Assembly (NCBI GenBank): GCA_004123355.1
Contig: SCHM01000008.1
Location: forward strand, 429,501 to 493,500
Direction: 5' to 3'
Length of the DNA: 64,000 bases
Source: Amphirosellinia nigrospora
Taxonomy: Eukaryota > Ascomycota > Sordariomycetes > Xylariales > Xylariaceae
Positions 35,668 to 47,900 of this stretch are shown one piece after another (positions within the stretch are counted from its first letter, which is position 1; each line of letters opens with the position of its first letter). The notes below the pieces were generated by a model. The model ran no database searches, was not told the DNA's origin, and worked only from the letters and a program-made list of their open reading frames with translations. The position numbers and the translations under genes are program-made.

Positions 35668-38600
35668 ATGTCACATCAATCTATACGTTTTCCAGCTTAT
35701 TCTATCTGTAGATCTTGAACTCAAAGCAGTGCACAGTGTTGGTGATCAGCAATCACAGCACGAGTACGTTCGCCATCTAAACCACCAATTTTATAAACTA
35801 CAACTGATGATCACGTAGTGTCATTTTATTGCACCCGTTTGGTTCTTCTAGGGATGGAACCAAGCTGTACAGAGATGCCCTGGAAAATCTGCTCGATCGA
35901 ATCCCAACTATGGATGATGAGGAAGCTAAAATCAACGCCTACTGCTGCTCCTTCGATGGAAACCAAGTCTTGACCGGCAAAACCTCCATCCCTGCCATTT
36001 CTAAGAAGTTAATGACAAAATTGAGGAGAAAACGCCCTTTGCCGGAAGATTCTTCGCCGGCCCACTCGTCCAAAACCTCAACCATTGGCCGCGCAGGAGG
36101 TGAAGAGGCCACTACGGCAATCTCGACGACAAAAGGAAGACCCCAGAGAGAGCAGCCGGCTCTCATCTTCATCACCCATAGCCTCGGCTCCTTGGTTGTA
36201 AGACACATGCTCACGCAACTCAACGAACCTACTGCTTCAATATTCGATACTGTTGGTATGATCCTTCTAGATGATGTAGATGAGGATCTAGATAGCACCA
36301 ACGATGAGAAATATCTGAGTGCACTCTGGGATATGGTCTCCCCCAGCAACACGTCCAAGGATAGATTTATCCAGTATCCTGAGGGATTTCCGAGCTCAGA
36401 GTCCCGCTGCTCAACTCGGATTATATTCGTAATGAACGACGTAAAGATAATCGACCCGAGACACTGATTCAATCAAGTTTAATGTTTGGATTACAAAGAA
36501 TGTTAGTGGGAAGATAACAGGGTACTACCAATAAATGATTTGAAAATGTTGAATGTTTCTAATGTGACAATAGGTATTGGCTCGGAAAAAAAGAATACTA
36601 TCTTGGGTAAATGAGCGAATCCGCAAGATACACATAGCGAAGGAAGTTAGAGACGAGAAAAACATCCCTAATATGTTAAAGAGAAGTGATATTGACAACG
36701 CTATCAAAGATTTATTGAGCCAACCGCGATCAGCACGGGACTCTGAGCGACCTTTGCCACAGCGCCGGCGAGACGCCGAGCCTCGGGATGATAGCGTCTA
36801 CGAGAGTTTGTCTGATCCTGACCTCATAGCACCAAATCTCACATCTCATATGACCCTACAAGAACACAGCCATCTCCTTTCAGAATCCCTCACAGGCGAT
36901 GGAGTGAGTCTGCTAATTCCATCGCAACTCGGTCCATTATGTCGGAAGACGAAAGAATATCCGTTGGTTCGTATCCCACTGTTATACCGAACAACACGTC
37001 GGACGATAATCTAAAGCAAACCATCGACCTCGGCAAATCGTTTCTGAAAAAGGAGAACTCAAAAGCGCTGAAACCGCCTTTATTCGTTGTCAACGCATTT
37101 TGGAACTTTTGGAACATCATCAAAAAGTGCGTTATGGGATCGAAATCCGGGCACAGCTTGCCGGCATAAAACTCTTCAGAGGTACTTATAAAGAAGCCCA
37201 GGAAGATTTTGAGGCAGTTCTCGGCGATATGGCTCATGGATTCAACAGACGCGAACAAAATGTTGTGAAGAGATGGATCGCAACTGCATTACTTCACCAG
37301 GGACAATATAAACAAGCGGCAGAAAGCTTTGACTTCATACTCGAAAGTATTCACGCCCAGGACCCACCGATATTATGACAGAGATTCCAGTTCGAAGAGA
37401 TCTAGCCTTGGCATATGCCTATCAGGGAGACTATCACAAGCCCTGAAAGAGATTGGCGCTTCCCAGGAATGTCTTAAGGGGGCTCGAAGAGAGTTGAATA
37501 TGACGCTCCCCGAACTGTTGCCCCGATTTGGTAAAACTGACGAATCACTATCCACCGAAAATTCTGAAGCACCGACACCGCAGGTTTCCATCAGCATTGA
37601 TCAAACTCAGAAAAGCAACCACCATAAACCTCTTGATTTGAAGGTGCTGAACGAGCTATCCGCAAAAAAAGATCACCTCTACCTTACAGAATCGAAAATT
37701 CGTTACATGTGGGGAGATTTCGAGGTTGCCCTCAAATTTTCGGAGAAAGCATTACATGGTATGAAGAAGAGGTGGGGAGCTAGGCACCTAAAGACCTTGG
37801 AGTGTGCGAGCCACCATTCTATTCTTCTTGCATTTAACTCCCGTATCTTTGAAGCCGAGACTGCGTGCAACTTGACTCTCGTAGAGACACGAAGGGAGTT
37901 GGGTTCTCGGCACCCCCAAACACTGGAAACGATGGGACATCTCGTGAGCATCTTTCAATTCCAGGCGCGACTAGTGGAGGCCGGTGATACAGCAAAATCC
38001 CTCGCTAAGACTACAGAATCTTCATTGACAGCGCACCATCCTCAAACACATCGTTCCAGGTGCTTAGTAGCCGAGACCCTGTTGGCAGTTGGCGACTATG
38101 TTTCCACCGAGACTGAACTTGAAGGTATCATAAATGGTGCAAACAAAGTATATAGGAAAAACCACCCGGATACCTTACGATATCAATCTCGACTTGCTCT
38201 TGCGAAGTACTACACAGGTAAATTACAAGAAGCAGAGGAGCTCGCGATCTATGTCCTTCGAGAGCAACGGAGTATTTACACCATTCCTAAATCGAATCCG
38301 ACAAGGCCAGAAAAGACTCACGATAGGTTAACATTTCGCAGCCCCATACAGACACTTTAGAATATCAAGGTGCCCTAACGATCTCTTGGCAGCATCAACA
38401 GTAATTCGGATGACCTAAGAAATTCACCCATGTCTTCTCCAAACGTTGCGTACGATAGCACTGATTGCAAAACAAAATGAGAATCTCGGGACTCTTGCTT
38501 TTCGGATTTTTCTGGCAATATGGAAGTGGAATAAATCTTCCTTGGGGAGAACCTCAATATTCACGGTAGATTCACAATACGACCTTGCACTTGCTTATCG

Positions 38601-39602
38601 CGAAAAAGCTGAGGGCCTTGACGGTGATAGTGATAGCTCGCTACAAGAAGCTGTCAAGCACCTAAGACTTGTCTACCAGAAACGTTTCTCTATTCTAGGC
38701 CCAAAGCACCCAGGCACTGTCTCGGCGAGACGTGAGCTCATCACCACTAACTGTACTATTGGCCGGTGGGAACCACCTTTGGACGCTCCCGAAACAGAAG
38801 ACGCCGATAATGCTACGGAGGAAGTCACGGATTATAACAAAGGCAGCGGTCCATTAGATGACACAACATGGGGACCTCTCGAGGTAGAATCCCACGAGAT
38901 CGTTTATTTACACGAAGGATTAGTTGGAAAGTACCACCAGAGACAATGAAATCTCTTCTCTGGCTGTTCACTGTTCAGATTCTTCTTCGGAAAGAGAAGG
39001 GTGTAAATGAAACGCTTCACAAAGGCCTTGAACGCTTTCGCCACCCGTCTGTGCGTCATGAGCGTTTCATTGAATCTCTAAATCTAGAGCAGAAATTCGC
39101 ATTAGCCATGTCAGATCTCGGTGATAAATACGAAGCGAAGGCGCTCCAAATATTGCGTGAGACGTCGCGCACTATCGAAGAGTCGTTAGAGACAAAGCGC
39201 GGCTCACTGCAAACGAGTACAGAAATGCTCAAAAGAAGCGTGGAGAACGAAATCGATACCTTGTTCTTCAAAGTCAGTCGACATAGCAAGAAGTGGGAAG
39301 CAGAGTTGCAAGCACAGATAGAACTTGCGGAAAAAGAGAAGTCCTATCACAAAGCCACAATACACCAAGCTGAGCTGTGGTCATTACTAGTGGCTCTTCA
39401 CAAACATGACGATCCTCGGACACTGGATGCCCGGATCAGGTTAGCAGAGTTTCAGCTTCGTAGCGTCGAACACCACGGGAAGAAGGAAGGCCTTCAGATA
39501 CTGAGAGAGTTAACGACGAAATATTCCAAGGCTCTGACGCCGAATCAGAGACAAAGAATAGACGAGGCTATGAGGAGCGCGGTCGACAACATTCCCCTCT
39601 AA
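35668..39602 (+). CDS. alpha/beta-hydrolase plus TPR protein, NLR-like architecture lacking a visible NB domain
   Basis: A probable first exon near 35668-35770 encodes LELKAVHSVGDQQSQHE. An intron ending about 35819 joins VILLHPFGSSRDGTK, and the serine-hydrolase elbow THSLGSLVVRHML follows near 36176-36213. This matches the hydrolase head found on many fungal STAND/NLR-like proteins. After an intron near 36470-36570 comes a charged linker (ILSWVNERIRKIHI) and then TPR units: ILELLEHHQKVRYGIEIRAQ, YKEAQEDFEAVLGDM, LALAYAYQGDYHKALKEIG, RHPQTLETMGHLVSIFQFQ and NHPDTLRYQSRLALAKYYTGK. It ends DEAMRSAVDNIPL. Single-base losses near 37075, 37366, 37440 and 38938 (mostly G or C runs) and an unresolved stretch at 38330-38560 complicate the model. 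I find no P-loop or NACHT/NB-ARC motif between head and repeats. It could also be two adjacent genes. Confidence 0.6.
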
Positions 39603-39849
39603 AGAGACTCTTAGGAGATTATCTAGTGATTTAACTGTTTGGGCGACATGTATATCATAAATCTCTGTAGTAGAGGAGGATAACGTGTATATGAATCATT
39701 TAAGTAGTTAGAATATACACAGACGGGTTATTTCGCCTCATCTATATGTTGTTACGGGCTTACTGTTGAATTAAGTGGGGAGTGATACACTCCACCCACC
39801 TATGTATATATATATCATATATATCCCCGAGTCCTCTAAACTCGGATCT
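39603..39849. other. 3' flank and border of the AT-rich block
   Basis: The hydrolase-TPR gene's 3' flank. It includes a (TA)n stretch at 39806-39826 followed by CCCCGAGTCC, after which composition drops abruptly to AT-rich sequence. No gene. Confidence 0.5.
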
Positions 39850-40395
39850 ATTTTTTAGTTATCTTAATTTAATATATAATCTATTTACTGCTATACCACA
39901 TATATAAGTCTCTACTACTTTTAATAAGTTATAAGCCCGGAATAGCTTATTTGTATTGTTTTTTAAACTAAAACGCTATTTATATTATAATTATTTTTTA
40001 TAAGCTATTTTTTAACACTACGGCTAAAAAATATAAGTTAATATAACAATACTTAACTTAAATTTGTAAAATTTATACTTATTTAACGCTACTTAGAAAT
40101 ATTATTAAAATTTTTTTGTAAGTAAAAAACTCCTTTATAAATATCCCGGATAATTACTTTATTCATTTATTTTACTAAAAAATCTTTTTTAAATATTTAA
40201 TTATAGCGAGACTAAATATATAAAAAAAATATATAATAAAATAACGTTTTTTAATTTTTTTTTTTATATTAAAATAAATTACTTTTTTTTTAAAACATTA
40301 TAGTATATTTAGCTATATTATATTTTAGTACTAGCTATAGAATTTTAAAACTAGCTATAAAAGCTAGGCTTAACTAAAGAAAGTTTTTTTTATTA

Positions 40396-42240
40396 ACGTA
40401 CCATATAAATATCCTGCTTATATAAGCATCCTGCTTAATATTTTGTATTTTCGTACGAACAATTAAAATAATTTAACTATAATATAAAAAATTAATTAAA
40501 TCTAATCGGAATCGCTTTCGCTAAATATTTTTACTTTGTTTTAATATATATGCGCATTATATCTAGGCTTGCCGCAAATCTTATAGCACCGTTTATTTAT
40601 AATATTTTTTTTTGTATAATAACTACTCGACCGTACTTTATTATTTATTTAGCTTTTAATAGCTTTTTTAATCTTTTAATTTTATTTTTTTATATAATAA
40701 ATATTTTTTTAATTTAAATCCGTTTGTTTTTTACGATAACGTTAGTTTAGTTTATAATTTGCTTTTTAAAGTTTAATTATTTTAAATTAAAATAATATAA
40801 TTTAATATTTTAATATATTTATTTTTTTATAATTAAATTAATTATATTTAAAATAGTTATAAAAAAGCTATTTTAATATTATATAATTTTATATTTAATA
40901 TATTAAACTTATAATTTAATATTTTTTACGTTATAAAATATTTATAACTTTTAAATCCGAAGTCCGTTAAATAACTTTAAAAATATTTTAGTTAAATTTT
41001 TAAGCAGAAATTATAAAATAATATACTTTAAATCGTATAAAATAAAGCTAGCTTTTTAAAAGCTTTTTAATATTTTTTGTATTATTATAACGTTATATAT
41101 AGTATAAAATAATATAAAAAAAATTTTTTTTTAATATAAATAATATAAACTTAGGCTAATTTATCGATTTTTTTACTATATAACCGTTTTAAAAGATTAA
41201 AATAATTAATATTTAAAAGCTAGAGTTTATACGATAAATAAACAAATATATAAAAAGTAATAATTTTATGTTTTTAGCGTATAATTTAAATTTAATAAAA
41301 TAGTGATTTTTATAGTTATTTAAAATTAAAAAGTAATAAAAACTTTTTATACGACGTATTATATAGTAATCGAAATATTTAATTTAATTTAGATTTTTTT
41401 ATTTATAGTTTAGTTGTTTTTTATTATTTTAATTTTTTAATCGGTTAATAAATAGCTATTTTTATATTAAAATAGTAAATAGGTTAATTTAGCTAAAATA
41501 ATATATAGCGGAATAAAATAGCTATATAATAAAATAGTATAATAATAATTATTTATTCCCGATTATTTTATTAGATAGTTTTTAGTTGTTTATAATGTTT
41601 ATATAACGTTATAACTATTTTAAATAATATTTAGTTTATTATAAACTTTATTTTATCGAAGTTATAAATATTTATTTTATAGATATTTTTAATTATAATT
41701 ATATTTTATATAAGTTTAAACTATTTTTAATATTTATTAGGATTTTTATATAAAATTTACTAATAATTAATTTAACGGTTAAAATACGTTCGAAAGTTAA
41801 ATAATTATTATATAAAGTTTAAAGCTTAGTTAATTTTAATAAATAATATATTATATTTATATAGTAGTTAGTTAGTTATATTTTTAATATTATTTAATTT
41901 AAGCGGAAATTTTTATATATTTAAGTTAAATATATATTATACGATTAATTGTTTTTTAAATTTTAATAATTTATATATTGCTAGCTATTTATTTTACTTC
42001 GATAGAATTTTGTTGTAATACGTACGAAAAGTCGAGTAAAGGATATTATAGATTTTTATAACGCGTTATAGCGATAATTTTTCGTTATGTTTAATAGCTT
42101 ATAATATAAGCTATAGATTGTTTTTTTTGTACGATAGTACTATTATTAGTTGTTAAGATATTTGGAAATAATAATAGAAGGTATAAAAATGAGAAAAGTA
42201 AGCAGGATGCTTGTATGAGCAGGATGTTTGTGTGGTACGT
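40396..42240. mobile_element. Tc1/mariner-like DNA transposon relic (TA target site)
   Basis: Both ends are bounded by TA (40394-40395 and 42241-42242). The left terminus begins ACGTACCATATAAATATCC, and the right terminus is its reverse complement with C retained at several sites (ACGTACCACACAAACATCC when read inward). Within each end the word ATCCTGCTYA occurs twice. Terminal inverted repeats are about 42 bp and total length is 1,845 bp, a usual size for fungal pogo/Fot1-like elements. The interior is too RIP-damaged to recognise a DDE transposase or its strand. Confidence 0.7.
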
Positions 42241-43673
42241 TATTTTTTTTATTAAATTATTAATTTTTTATACTTAAAGGGTATTAGGATTTTTTTCTTT
42301 ATTATTTTTTTATAAAGTAAAAAATCTTTATAAAATAATAAAATTAAATATTAAACGATATTTTTTTAAAATAAAGCTTATTTTTTATTTAAAATTTATT
42401 AAATTTTTTAACAAAAATAATTTTTTTTTTTTACTGCTAAGTTAAATTTTTTAAATATTAAATTATTTATTAAAGTACTATTAATAGTAACTATTCCTTT
42501 ATATATTTTAAACTTTTATATAATATTTTACTAAATTTATAATAAATATTATTATTTTATTATTATTAAATAACTTAGATTTGTTTGGTTTAAAGGTTAT
42601 TATTTATAATAATTTTTTTATATTTATTAGGTTTGCTTTTTTTTAACTTAGCTATTTTTTAGCTAAATTATTTGCTTAAGCATTATTATACCCTTTAATT
42701 ATTGTAGAGTTTTTTGCTTAAGTATTATTACGTTTTTTGTTTTTTTTTGTTTAAATATAACGTTTTTTAAAACAATTAAATAATTAATTACTAAAAATAG
42801 CATTTTTATTTTTTAATTTAATTTTATAGCTTTATTTATTAAAGATTATATAAAATAGGCTTAGTAATAAAATTAAAATAAGCAGAAAAAATAATAAATA
42901 ATTATAAAAAATTTTTATATTAAAGTTTTTAAAAAACTATTTTTTTATATAAAAAAATATTTAATTATTTATTAATATAAAGTTATAGAAAACTAATACT
43001 TGGCTGTTCGTTAAAAGTTCGGCTTATAAAACGAATAAAAAAAAAAGATATAAATTTTAAAAATAAAATAAACTGCTAAAAAAATAAGCAAAAAAAAGCA
43101 ATAACAGCGATTAAATATTATTTTAAAATTAATATCCAATTAGTTATAAAAAAGTGTTTTTTTGCTTATATAATTATTAATACTTTTTAAAAGTTCTTAT
43201 AATAATATAAACTAAAAAGTAATACTATTTTTTAAATATTTATTTATAAACTAAATAATATTACTTTAAATATTTACGAAAAAGATATTATTAAACTTAT
43301 TGCGGAACTTTATATAATTTAAAATAAATTAGCAAAACTTAATAAAACATATAAGCTTAGCAAGCTTTTTTTTATTAATAAATTCTTTATTTTTTTTAGT
43401 TTATTTTTTAGGTTTTTTTATTACGTTTTATTAAAATTATAATATACTCCTAAAAAAAATAAAAATACTAAAATTATTAAAAAGTAATAACTTTTAAAAT
43501 AATTATATTAATAGCTTAATATAATTAATAAAACTAAAAAATTAAAGATAATAATATTAGCTTATTATTATTGTTTTATCGCCTAAAGTATAGTTATTAT
43601 AGTAGCTTTTATACTATATGCTATAAAAAAAACCTTTATTTTGCCCTTAAAGGGTAATACGATAAAAAAGCTA

Positions 43674-44281
43674 GGCAATTGATACGGGGGCATGAAGAAT
43701 TGATACGGGGGCATGACCTTAGGGGGGCATGACTTTTACTTAGCCACATATCAGCCACATAAAAAATCATAAAATTAAAGTTAAAACACCTTAATTTTTG
43801 TTATTTTTTGCTCTTTTTTATGGTATAAAGTCTGTAGCCCTAGCCCTAAGTGTGGCTGAGATATTACCTATTATATACAACTTGAAGCAAAAAATCGGTT
43901 AATTACATTACGTTGCATAACATATTATATCTCAGCCACCTTTGTGGCTAGAGCTTAGGGCTATATACTGTTATATAGCCCAGAAAATAACGAAAATTTT
44001 AATATTTTTATATCTTTTAAGTAGTGGCTTAAATTGTGGCTAAACTGTAAAAAACTATATTTTTAGCAAAATTTTAATATAAATTAAAGTATAGCTCAGC
44101 CACACTTAGGGCTATAAAACCCTAAGTTATACCATTGTATAGAGCAAAAAATAACAAAAATTTGAGTATTTTGCTTATATTTTTCAGAGTTTTTTAAATA
44201 GCTCATACAAGGGTTATAAAAGTCATGCCCCCCTAAGGTCATGCCCCCGTATCAATTCTTCATGCCCCCGTATCAATTGCC
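43674..44281. mobile_element. 608 bp foldback MITE with 65 bp TIRs and 8 bp target duplication
   Basis: Perfect 65 bp terminal inverted repeats at 43674-43738 and 44217-44281, starting GGCAATTGATACGGGGG. Each contains two direct copies of AATTGATACGGGGGCATGA. The element is flanked by AAAAGCTA at 43666-43673 and 44282-44289, an 8 bp target-site duplication. Inside, the symmetry continues imperfectly: TGTAGCCCTAGCCCTAAGTG at about 43833 mirrors the segment near 44095-44130, so most of the element can fold back on itself. There is no coding capacity. An 8 bp duplication fits hAT-type (or P/Merlin-type) mobilisation. CpA and G/C runs are intact, so it appears not to have undergone RIP. Confidence 0.85.
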
Positions 44282-44625
44282 AAAAGCTAAGCGAAAAAAA
44301 AAATAAGAAAAAAAAATAAAAAAACAAAAAAAAACTAAAAAAATAATAGCTTTAATACGTTATTATTTATAATTTAAAGCGCTAATATAAGCTATAATTT
44401 TAGCTTTATTATTTTTAATTTAAAAACTAATGTTACCTTTTTTAAAGCATTTAAACTAAGCTATTTTATAGCTATATTTAGTATTAATATAAAGCTTAAA
44501 ATTCTTTTATAGCTTTTTATAGAGATTTTTAATAGCGTTTTAAAAAAATCCTATATAATAAAAACTTTATAATAATTTAAAATAGCTAGCTTTAAAAACT
44601 TTTTAAATAACTAAATAAGCTAAAA

Positions 44626-44919
44626 GTTATGGATCTGCAGGCTCTAGTGGCTGTGCCCCACCACTAGCCACAGCACTTGTAATCTCTACTTGTAGTAACT
44701 GTTATTTGTAGTGAATGCGTAACTGCTATTCGTAGTAAATATAGTTGCAGTAAATAAAGGCAGGCACTAGTAGTGAATGTAGCTGCCTTACGCGAGTATT
44801 TAAGCAGCTGCTTATACTATAAATTTAAACTTTTTTTCTTTTTTCTTTTATTTGTAGATTTTATATATAATATATTATATATACTAGAGCTTTGTTTTTT
44901 TAAATATATAAAGCGTAAT
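44626..44919 (+). repeat. 5' LTR of the gypsy element
   Basis: 294 bp, beginning GTTATGGATCTGCAGG and ending AAGCGTAAT. The terminal GTTAT...ATAAC-type inverted repeat is partly mutated. This copy retains many C and G bases (CTAGTGGCTGTGCCCCACC) that are T or A in the 3' copy. Confidence 0.8.
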
Positions 44920-47900
44920 TATTTATAGATTATTTAAAATATTATAAAGTATTAGGACTATTTTTATAATATTTTTTAATTAAACTAAACTAAACGATTA
45001 ATTTAACTTAGAGATATTAAAATGCTTTTTAAAAAAGAACTGAAAATAATAGGTGCGTATGGCTATACGTGCTAAAGCTTTTGTTGATATTTTAGACTTA
45101 TTTGCTTCGAATGTTCGAAACGATAAGCTTTTTATAATAAAACTCTAATAAATAATAAAAGAATATATTTATTTTAGTTTTTTAGACTACGCGGAGACTA
45201 TAACGGCGGGCTATAAGGGCTAACTACTTTTGATTAATTTAGTATAATAGTTTTGCGGTATTGTTAATAACTATATATTTAAAGAATAAAAATTCGATAT
45301 AAATATTATTAGTTTTAATTATACGGTTTAATATTTAGCCGGTAATTATATAAAATTATAGATAAAAAAAGCTAAGCTTAGCTTTTATTTTAAATTAATA
45401 ATATAGTATAGCAAAATAATTTAGCTTAATTTAATAAAAATATAGATTAAACTAATATAAATAATATATATAAAAACTTTATTGCTATTTTTTAAGAAAT
45501 AAAATATGCGTTTTTTTAATAATAGCTTATTATTATTTAGTTATTAATTTATATACGTTTGCTAAAAAGTTAAATAGGTAAAATAAGGTTTTATTCGATT
45601 AAGTAAAAAAATAAAATAAAATTGTTATTTTTTATAACGAAGTATATATTATATTAATATATATATTAACGTTTTTTAATTTATAACTAAAAATAATTTT
45701 AGCTAATAATAAACCGATTAATAAATTATTAATCAATTATTAAATAAACTATAAAAAATAATTAAATAATATAACTACGCTTAAAATAATTTAAATATTT
45801 CGAACTAATAAATAGTTAATTTGCTAAATTATTATAAAGCAACTTTTGTTTTATTAAATAATAAAAAAAATAGCTAACATATAATTAAAATATTAATATT
45901 TATTTTTTATAATAATATAATTAAAAATAAATTTAAGTTTAAAATATAAATTTAAACTATATAAAATCGCTTTAAATTTAATGCTAATTAGTTTTATAAT
46001 AATATAGTTAAAATAGCTAATATTAAAACTTATATTAGAAGCTATATAGCTAACGATTTTTTTTTTTATTTTTTATCCGATTATTTTAACGTATTTATTA
46101 ATTCGGAAGCTATTTTAAAATATTTCGAAAAAATTTATATTAACGTTAATTATAATAAAAAAATTAAAACTAATTTCCGATTATTTAGTTTTAATTAATA
46201 TATATTAGCTAAATTTTCCAAGTTTTAAATTATTTTTGTCCGTTTAGCTAGTAAAATTAAATTTAATAAAGCTAAATAAAAAAAAAAGTTTAAAAATAAG
46301 CTATTTTTTTAACTAACGACTAAAATTATATTAAAATATTTAAAAAAAATATTAATTTTAACGTTTACGTAAAATATTATTTTTAAATAGTTTATTATTT
46401 AATAGTAACCGATTATAAACGAAATAAAATTTATAAAAAAAAATATAAAAGTTTATTATTATAATTTTTATTTTTTTTTTTTTACTTTTGCTTAAATAAC
46501 TTTTCGTTTTACTTCGAAATTAAATAATAATAGTAATAATTTTGCCCAACTATTTAAACTTAACGCTAATAAAATATAATAATTAATTTTTAACAGTAAA
46601 TATTTTAATTATTATTAATAAAAATATATTTCAAAAAAATACTTATTAAAAAATTAAACTTTAGTAAATAAAAAAGCTCGGGTTACTATTATTTTAGCTA
46701 TATATAGTATATCGGATATTAAGCCGGCTAATATACAAAAAAATAAACTTATAATAAGCATAAAAAAAAAAAATAACTTTAGGAAAAATAGCTTTTTTTT
46801 TAAAAAAGATATTTTTAAAAAATATTATTAGTTATAAAATAAATTTAATAAAAAAGTATTTAAATAAAAGATTTTATTATATATTTATATTTTATATAGT
46901 AATAGATTTTTTTTAACTATAAATAATTTTTTCGGAAATATAAAAATAAATATATATATAAACATAAACTAATAATTTACGGAAAAAATTATTAAACTAT
47001 TTAATTTTATTATTATTACGATTTTTTGCTAAAAAAATTACAGGATATAATAATAAAAACGGAAAAAATATTAATTAAGCTTTTTATTATTATTAAAAAT
47101 ATATAAAAGATTTTAAAAATAAACTTATAATTATTATTAATTTAACTTACGATATTATTTTAAACAAGCTATAGTTTAAATATTACAATATTTTACTAAA
47201 CTATTAATAAAATGCTTAATATTTTTACTTTAACTATTTTTAATTATAATATAAAGTATTATTTAATAATAAATAAAATAAGCATATAGCTATAATATTT
47301 AGCCTATTAATTTAACGCCGATCAATAAAATTATAACCTTAAGATTAAAAAAATATAGCGTTAATAATAATAAAAAAAGCAAAACAATATTTAAAAAACA
47401 TAAAACTAAAAATATTTATTTTAAAGCATAATAATCCAGTGCAAAAAAATTTCGATAAAATAAAGCAAATAATATTTAACTAACCCGCTAGAACTTATTT
47501 TTAAAAAACGCAAACTACGCTTTTTTATAAAAGATATAATTTTAATTTTTATTTAAAAGTTTAATAAAAAAAGTTTTTTTATATAAAATAAAATAGTATT
47601 AGTTAATAAAAAAACTAATAACCGAAATATTTAGTTTAAGTATAACTGCTTTTAATATAATAGTAAAAAAAAACCAGGTAAAAAACGTTTATATTATTAG
47701 TATTAATAAAATTGATAAAATAATCGGAAGATTAAAAAAAATAAAGATAATTTTTTAAAAAAAAAAAGTAAAAAGTTAAAATAAAAAGCGTAAAAAAAAT
47801 ACTTAAAAAATATTAAAATTTAGTACGCGTTTTTAGCCGAATAAACTTTAATATATTACTGCTATATTGTTTATAAATAAACTATAAAATAAAATTTATT

